From assembly GCA_910592205.1 (NCBI GenBank), contig CAJVPJ010000955.1, positions 1 to 14,076 on the forward strand: a stretch of DNA of 14,076 bases, written 5' to 3'. Of this stretch, positions 8,094 through 14,076 are shown piece by piece. The stretch's first letter is position 1, and every line of letters starts with the position of its first letter. Made by a program: the position numbers and the translations under genes. The notes beneath the pieces were generated by a model, which saw only the letters and a list, made by a program, of their open reading frames with translations, had not been told where the DNA came from and ran no database searches. Source of the stretch: Paraglomus occultum. Lineage: Eukaryota > Glomeromycota > Glomeromycetes > Paraglomerales > Paraglomeraceae.

Positions 8094-9162
8094 CTGCCAA
8101 AATTGCAAGCGATTCTCGCACACAAGGTATTGTTTGCAATAAATTCTAATTCTGTTTCATACGCGTTAAAGTACTCAAAATCGTATTGTCCGTTGAAAGA
8201 GCAAAATTCGGATAAACGGTCAAAGTCGGGTGGAAAGAAGTTTGACTCTCGTCCTCCTCCCCACAATAAAGATGCAACGACTCCAGCAGATGTGTACAAG
8301 TTACAAGACGTTGTTCCTGATTTGGATAATGTCGCCGTTGTCCCCTTGTTCAAGTGAAGCGCGCATGGATTTAATCCCGATTGCGTAAGTTACAAAGACA
8401 TGAAGGAAACTGATCTGTTCTCAATGGGGGGGGGGAGAATTCAAGCTAACGCTATGATTGTCTCTCTAGTTTACCTTACATGAAATCTCATCTATCCTCT
8501 GCCATTGCTGCGAACGATGTTCAGAAAATAAAAATTATACTTTATTTGGCATACTTGATCGCATTCTACAGAATGGGAGAAGAGGGGCAGATCGGGTCTA
8601 GGAATTTTGTGGAAAAGAAACTCAAGACTGCTAGCAAGTCGTTAATAGCCAGTCTGTATAATAATTTTAGTGAGACGCCTGCCGGCGTGCGAACAAGGTA
8701 TTAGAATTGATCAGCTTCTACGATTCGTTTATCGTTAGCGCAGCGCAAAATTAACATGTCTGAATTATATAGAGCAATGTTTACAAAACGAGCCAGCAGC
8801 AAGTTGTTGTCGTATATATGTGTCGTTTGCCTAATCATTGACGATTTCAAGGTTGAATTCGGACAGCTTGTTACTGACCTTCAGCTGCAAAAAATTAAGT
8901 ATGTGATTTACTTTGTCAATTGGGGGGTCGACACATGCATTCTAATTATGAAAGTTGTTGATCTAATTGTACTGCGTTTCATAGACTTACTAGATTCTTT
9001 AAGAACGTCGGATGCACAATAGAAGCTCTCACAAAAGCCGAACGAGAAATGTTGGGCGTCAGTTACCGATATGCAGCAGAACACAAATTCGCTATACTTC
9101 GGATACCATTTACTATTCCTGAGCCCACGCAAAAAAGAATGAGCAAGAAGACGAATGCGTGA
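8094..9162 (+). CDS. RPA49: RNA polymerase I subunit RPA49 (POLR1E-like), middle and C-terminal exons
   Basis: RPA49 pairs with RPA34 on RNA polymerase I in the nucleolus and promotes rRNA transcription initiation and elongation; its C-terminal tandem winged helix binds DNA. Exons seen: 8094 to 8353 or 8384, 8470-8686, 8744-8898, 8985-9162 (stop TGA 9160-9162), about 269 residues of an expected 400 or so. Family signatures in order: the linker motif SRPPPHNKDATTPADVYKL; LPYMKSHLSSAI and the helix IILYLAYLIAFYRM; LLSYICVVCLIIDDFKVEF; RFFKNVGCTIEALTKAER; and a basic tail FTIPEPTQKRMSKK. The 8899-8984 intron joins in perfect phase. Two problems: the 8094 exon runs into TGA at 8355 although the next family-like peptide (SSEARMDLIPIA, before a GTAAGT donor at 8385) sits one base out of frame; and the third join needs an uncommon GTGCGA donor (8687). 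The N-terminal dimerisation domain is not found, so 8094 is an acceptor-based exon start, not a start codon. Confidence 0.8.
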
Positions 9163-9357
9163 TGTAAAAGAATTATCTTATAAACTACAAGCTAGGAACA
9201 GACAATTGAGGCGATAGAGTCAAACGATGAGAATAGACATTTAATTAAAATCCGTGTTGCTTAAGTTATAGTTCACGTTCACTGATCATCGAAAGTGCGG
9301 TTTTTTAATTTCTTTTTTGTGCGTACGACGTCAAACTTGATTAATTTTTGCGAAAAT
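9163..9357. other. Short spacer between convergent RPA49 and NSA2
   Basis: 195 bases separate the RPA49 stop from the NSA2 stop, so the two 3' UTRs must be short or overlap. A T-rich stretch (9300-9319) may serve 3' end formation. No gene is seen. Confidence 0.6.
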
Positions 9358-10594
9358 TTAGACGAGCAAGACGGCATTGATACATCCATCGTTTTCGGGA
9401 TTATTTGTGACTAGGAAAGAATGTTGCAGTTTTTGTTAGACACTATAGTTACGACATTGCCCAAACTTTTCGACCTTCAAACTACCAGACTCTGAATAAA
9501 CCCCTTTGCACACTACTTACTTTGAGCGTATTTCCCCCACACCACTTTTCCTGACGTAGTAACAAGCCCGAGTTCAGAGACATTGACCTCTATCACCGTT
9601 CCCCTAGTTAAAACGCCTAATGACGTATACAAAGGACTCTGTGGATTCTTCTTTACGGAGATTATCGGTAGACAAAACGTGGCCTTGAGCTCGGGATGTG
9701 TGACGTTTGCCTTTTTGTATCTCAGCGCCATTGGCCTTATGAATCGCTCGTATTTCGGAGGTTTACGCGTAAATCCCTCTCCGACGAATGTAGGTTTAGT
9801 GATCATTCGTTTCCATTGTTTTGCTGCAACGAATACGAGAAAGAATTATTTAGACCAACGCAGACGTTCGACAATGAATTTGGATTGTGACCCAACTCTC
9901 GGTACTCACTTTTGTGTTTGCCAGTCTTTATTACTTTAAACATTTCGTCTTCTGTAATACCCCGCACTTTTGGTAGAGGAACGGTCCATTTTCCAGCTTT
10001 CTCCTTTCTCTTTTGTTTAATCATGTTGGACAATATCTTTGCTCTCTGCTGACCTTCACGATCAAGTAGATATGTTGGAACAGCTCCTTCAGGGACGGCC
10101 TCTGCGTCCTTCTTTGTAGCTTGCTTTTCTTCATGTTGTTTGATTCTAACAAGTGGACCAAACGCGTTATGCGTAAATTATAAGCCAAGTTAACGAAGAG
10201 AGTTAAATTTAAGAATCTTACGTCTTTTTCATTTGTATCTTTTCTGCATGACGCTTCTTGTTGTATAATTTAGCACGAAGCCCATGTACAGTCTTGGCAA
10301 ATGTGGCAGCACTGTGTGCTTCACGGGCAGCCCGCTTTCGTCTACAAGGGACGCAAGTTAAAATCCATAATAAAATTTCTATCGTACGAAACTCGATCGC
10401 TGCGAATCTTTGTAAACGGAGTACTTACTTCCGTTCTTCATAGTCTAATCGACGCCCATGTCGCCTGATCGATTCTTCAATATACTCATTCTGTGGCTAT
10501 TTTGTAGAATTACAGTAATGAGCGTATGGTTAGTTTCTGGTCAAAGCCTCAAAACCACTATAGGAGGCATGCATGCATGAGTTGCTCTTACCAT
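9358..10594 (-). CDS. NSA2: Ribosome biogenesis protein NSA2 (S8e family), six exons
   Basis: NSA2 is a nucleolar assembly factor of the pre-60S particle needed for 27S pre-rRNA processing. The model is complement(join(9358..9410, 9521..9823, 9910..10145, 10222..10341, 10429..10496, 10592..10594)): 783 nt, 260 aa, matching the near-invariant family length, with every phase consistent. Conserved blocks in order: [20 protein letters not shown]; a very basic helix ([27 protein letters not shown]); [51 protein letters not shown]; the S8e-like core ([39 protein letters not shown]); and the invariant ending [16 protein letters not shown]. The first coding exon is the ATG alone, directly followed by GTAAGA. 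Introns are 76-110 nt; intron 1 has a CTAAC branch-like motif. No lesion is seen, so the gene should be functional. Confidence 0.96.
10567..10578. repeat. Short GCAT repeat in NSA2 intron 1
   Basis: GGCATGCATGCATGAG contains three tandem GCAT units and is self-complementary, so it can form a hairpin. It lies 13-24 bases inside the first intron, near the donor. Its significance is unknown. Confidence 0.6.
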
Positions 10595-11320
10595 TATAAA
10601 GTGTTAGTATGATATGAACTTCGTCCAAAAAATTTCACGTATAAGCTGAAACGGAACAATTTCATTGGTTGACATACAACGGGAAATTTTTAATGTGACG
10701 CCAGGATTCGCCCATAATAATAAGTATGAAAAATTTCGATAACAAGTTGATTTAATATAAAATTTCTGGTTAGCCTGTCTTTGTTTGATATAATAATTTA
10801 TCTTTGTATAATGTTAATATCAGTTTACAAAGTTCAAAGAGATTTAATAGTAAATCCAGTTTACTGAGGTAATTTTAATAGACTAAAGCATAAACTCAGA
10901 AAGGTTCATTCTATAACGGGTTTTCAGATTAACAGGTTTTGGTTTATTTGGGTGACCTCATAAGTAATATTGAGTTCCTACAACAATTTTTGGAAAATTT
11001 TGAGATCGTAATAAAGGTTCAGTAGTCACACTAAAGTCATGTAGTTAGTCGTATATTCAGGCAGTGAACAGCGAATAAAATCAAAATAATGAAAAAAATG
11101 TAACATTACAAACCGCATGTCCTTTATTGAGCAAACTAAGATGGACCTCTATAGATCTGCTATAGACCATACTGAATGCATAATCAATAAAATTCCGTCA
11201 TACTATGAAGTTAATGTGATTAATAATTTACGTAACAATAATTTGTATTGTATCTGTTCTTTTTTTGAAATGAAGCCGTAAAAACCCGACATGTCTAAAT
11301 AAGCACTGCATTCGGTAGAT
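10595..11320. other. Shared upstream region of NSA2 (-) and kinase-Sel1 gene (+)
   Basis: The two genes diverge from here. An inverted CCAAT box lies at 10664-10668 (CCAATGAAA on the minus strand), about 70-75 bases from the NSA2 ATG and suitably placed for its promoter. The rest is very AT-rich with frequent stops in all frames; I see no gene, RNA or repeat family in it. Confidence 0.5.
10664..10668 (-). promoter_or_regulatory. CCAAT box upstream of NSA2
   Basis: CCAAT on the minus strand, about 70 bases upstream of the ATG at 10594. This is the consensus bound by the Hap2/3/5 (NF-Y) complex in fungi. A five-base match is weak on its own; position and strand are the support. Confidence 0.3.
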
Positions 11321-13986
11321 ATGTCTATCATTCCTCAACGTAAAATTCTTATCGCTCCTGTCTTCGCACTATCGAACAATACAAGTCTAGAAACAACCGC
11401 ATCAGAGGTAAGAATTTTATAACTCTTAGGTAGAGACTGCCTTTTTCTTTAATATTAAAACGTAGCGTATCTTAACGGTTAAGCGAACGATTAATACATT
11501 TGAAAGGAAATTTCAGAGTAATATAAAAGTTGGTGCGCAGGTACAGTACAAATTTCAGGGTATCGCTTTGTTGAGTTTGAAAGCTTCGAATGAGTTTAGG
11601 TGTGATCTCAGTTGCATTTAGGAGAACACAGACTTCATGACGTCAAGTGTAACATTAATCATAACTTTGGTCATGAAATTATGACTGAAATAACGGAATT
11701 AAATGGTGATCTTTTGGCTTTTAGTGGTGCAACAGTGATTTGTCACATGAAATGTTATTGGTCACACTCCGAAGGCTTAAGTGAGTGCGAGTAATTGCGA
11801 TAGCAGCAACAAATATGGCCTCAGTTTGGTCTAACAAGACATGGTTAACGAAAAGTATGAAGATGAAAGCATTCAGTTTTATCCTTCCGATGACTTTAGC
11901 TTTAGTGACCACTCATACATCGGTCTCGGAACATATGGGGCCGTTTACAAAGCCAAAATGAAGTCACTTGATAGAATGGTGGCATACAAGCTTCTTCTTT
12001 TACAAAATGAGGATATAATGTTCGAAAACTTTGTCAAAGAGGTTATTGTTCATGATGACGATTTGAATTTGGATATTATGTTGCTTGAATTACATAACCA
12101 TAATTATACTTTAGCTTAAGATTCATCGCAAGGTCGGTGACCATCTCAACATAATTCGATTCCTTGGTGTGAGTCAGGGTAAGCGTTCAGCTGTTTTAGG
12201 TTATCTTCGTAACCTGATATAATGCTAAAGTCCTTCGTCATAGATTCGGGAAACAAATACGTTATGGTTTTCGAATATGCGGATGGCGGTTCATTGAGAC
12301 GAGACGTTATTTATCGGACACCACTGTTGAATTGGACTGGCTTATGAGATGCATGCTTGGTATTAATATCATCGATGGACTACGGTACCTTCATGAACTT
12401 GATATTTTACATAAAGATTTGGTAATTATCAAAACAATAATTTTATTGGTTTGATATTGATTCGCCAATTAATTCCTTTGTTATTAGTCTTCACAAAAGG
12501 TTCTGATTCATGCCGGCGTGGCGAAGATAACAGACTTTGGCTTGTCGGACCGAATTTTACATTTGAAGCGTCACTCAAACATTCAAGGAACTCTTCCATA
12601 TCTCGACCCCAGATGCTTATATGACACTTCCACTAGGCAGGATAAAAAGTCAGATATATTTAGTTTTGGTGTGGTTTTATGGGAAATCTCTGGTGGGAGA
12701 GACCATGTGACGGATGACAGAACTATGATGAAATTGTAGTCTACCGGTCCAATGGTAGTCGTGATGCTCCAGTTGCGGGAACCCCTGAAGAATATATCAC
12801 ATTATATGCATCTTGTTGGGATAACCTGCCTGAAAAAGACCATCATGTGAGCAGATTTTTGATAGACTCTATATGATATCTCAACTTGTAATGCCTTCAG
12901 AACATCCATTTTTTGATGTGGTGTCAAGTAAATACCAGGAAGAATTACTAAAAGGAAAAAGTCAAGACCAGATTGCTGACTCAATCAAAGACTGGTTAAC
13001 ATATAACAGTCAACAGCATTATATTAAAAGACTCAAAGGCCATATTGACTGTGGGCATTGTTTTTGGTTAATTGGATTTTTCTATGCATATGGAATATCA
13101 GTTGAAAAGGATCTTCATCATGCAGCTTACTGGTATGAATTGTCAGCAGAAAGAAATAATGTGTTTGCACAAAATTGTCTTGGTCATTGCTATAAAGATG
13201 GAACTGGAGTACAAAAAGATGTCAAAAAGGCAGTTGAATGGTATCAAAAGCTGCTGAACAAGGATATGCTAGGGCACAAAATAATCTTGGTTGGTGTTAT
13301 GAAAGTGGAACTGGAGTTGAAAGAGATGAACAAAGGGCAGTTAGATGGTATCAAAAAGCTGCTGAACAAGGATATGCTCAAGCACAATATAATCTTGGTG
13401 TGTGTTATAACAATGGGACTGGAATAGAAAAAGATGAACAAAATGGTATCAAAAAGCTGCTGAACAAGGATATGCTCAAGCACAATGTAATCTTGGTTAT
13501 TATTATGAAAGTGGAACTAGAGTAGAACGAGATGAACAAAGGGCAGTTGAAGTGTATCAAAAAGCAGCTGAACAAGGAAATTCTCGTGCACAGTACAATC
13601 TTGGTTACTGCTATCAGCATGGAATTGGAGTAGAAAAAGATAAACAAAAGGCAGCTGAATGTTATCAAAAAGCTGCTGAACAAGATCATGCCCAAGCACA
13701 ATATAATCTTGGTCATTGTTATGCCAATGGAATTGGAGTAGAAAAAAATAAACAAAAGGCAATACAATTGTATAAAACAGCTGCTGAGCAAGGAAATGCT
13801 CAAGCACAACATGATCTTGGCTATTGTTATGCCAATGGAATTGGAGTAGAAACAGATAGCACAAAGACAGTTGAGTGGTATCAAAAAGCTGCTGAGCAAG
13901 GAAATGCTAGTGCTCATTACAATCTTGGTCAATGTTATACAGTGACTTGCTCAATGTTTGAAAGAATTGAATGTGCAGGCTTATAA
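11321..13986 (+). pseudogene. Protein kinase fused to Sel1-like repeats, broken by frameshifts
   Basis: Proposed exons: 11321-11407, 11517-11540, 11612-11780, 11839-12041, 12121-12178, 12244-12421, 12488-13986. The first three form an N-terminal extension of unknown type and are less certain. Kinase motifs: Gly-rich loop IGLGTYGAVYKAK, the lysine in VAYK, hinge YVMVFEYADGGSL, catalytic loop HKDLSSQKVLI, ITDFGLS, the P+1 region GTLPYLDP, and SDIFSFGVVLWEI. About eight or nine Sel1-like repeats follow. Lesions: tandem GAGAC duplication (12296-12305); one base missing near 12693-12698 (the frame resumes as RPCDG) followed by a nonsense TGA in the resumed frame (12714-12716); an A run one base short at 12833-12837 (PEK/RPSCEQIF); one A missing near 13248-13251; and 10 bases missing near 13437-13444. 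Family knowledge: such kinase-Sel1 fusions are abundant in Rhizophagus, and Sel1 repeats mediate protein contacts. The last repeat breaks off at 13945 into an unrelated tail ending at TAA 13984-13986. Confidence 0.85.
13060..13945 (+). repeat. Sel1-like repeat array, 36-residue / 108-nt period
   Basis: The units carry the pattern AQxNLGxCYxxGxGVExDxxxAxxWYQKAAEQG. Using the GCAC/GCTC anchor of each unit (13167, 13274, 13382, 13480, 13588, 13696, 13804, 13912), spacing is 107, 108, 98, 108, 108, 108 and 108. The two short intervals locate a 1-base and a 10-base loss; each changes the reading frame, and three frames are used in turn along the array. A more diverged unit (FWLIGFFYAYGISVEKD) precedes the regular ones, and the final unit is truncated after LGQCY. 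High DNA similarity between units suggests recent duplication or conversion. Confidence 0.92.
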
Positions 13987-14076
13987 CTCCACAAATATCC
14001 AACCAATTTACATGAAATTTAAACTGAATATAGTCTTGCATTCTGGCTTCTAATTCACTTTTGTTTTATTTGAAAA
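13987..14076. other. Sequence downstream of the kinase-Sel1 pseudogene
   Basis: Ninety AT-rich bases to the window end. There is no canonical AATAAA signal and no gene is visible. Confidence 0.5.

Noticed and set aside
8090-8353. Minus-strand open frame of 87 codons
   Set aside because: Antisense to the RPA49 exon carrying the PPPHN...DVYKL motif.
9583-9939. Plus-strand open frame of 118 codons
   Set aside because: Antisense to NSA2 exons 4-5, which encode an unmistakable conserved protein.
13167-13915. Regular repeat spacing resembling a CRISPR array
   Set aside because: The 108-nt period is a coding Sel1 repeat with no separate spacers, and the window is eukaryotic.
13244-13932. Long minus-strand open frames opposite the Sel1 repeats
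   Set aside because: They are antisense shadows produced by the regular 108-nt repeat; the plus strand has the clear protein family.

Overview
This looks like nuclear DNA of a filamentous fungus, most likely an arbuscular mycorrhizal fungus (Glomeromycotina, Rhizophagus-like). The evidence is AT-rich spacers, genes cut by many short introns (about 58-116 nt, mostly GTAAGT-type donors), and protein kinase genes in which a kinase domain is fused to Sel1-like repeats, a family greatly expanded in these fungi. The genus is inferred from family knowledge, not from a search.

Layout. 2-298 (+): C-terminal end of a protein kinase-like gene cut by the window edge. 804-2286 (-): an intact five-exon secreted pepsin-type aspartic protease (384 aa). 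The spacer between them holds a short sequence that can fold as a three-way junction (493-558). 2359-4794: mostly unassigned, with a few exon-like open stretches and one weak two-exon candidate (4347-4680, +). 4795-6059 (-): a broken, multi-frame gene of unknown family. 6653 to about 7400: a patch of CTCGATAAG/TTATATCGA-type repeats resembling ends of a small DNA transposon. 8094-9162 (+): conserved middle and C-terminal exons of RNA polymerase I subunit RPA49; its N-terminal part is not resolved. 9358-10594 (-): an intact six-exon NSA2, a 60S ribosome biogenesis factor, whose first coding exon is only the ATG. 10595-11320: no gene seen. 11321-13986 (+): a kinase-Sel1 repeat gene with at least four frameshifts and one nonsense codon, so a pseudogene.

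How the genes relate. RPA49 (rRNA transcription) and NSA2 (pre-60S maturation) are convergent neighbours 195 bp apart and both serve ribosome production; shared control is only an inference. The two kinase-type genes at the edges and the protease belong to fast-evolving families. No new multi-gene system is evident. The most useful results are the exon models for the protease and NSA2, which join reading frames that look unrelated when read separately, and the mapped lesions in the kinase-Sel1 gene, two of which are confirmed by its 108-nt repeat period.
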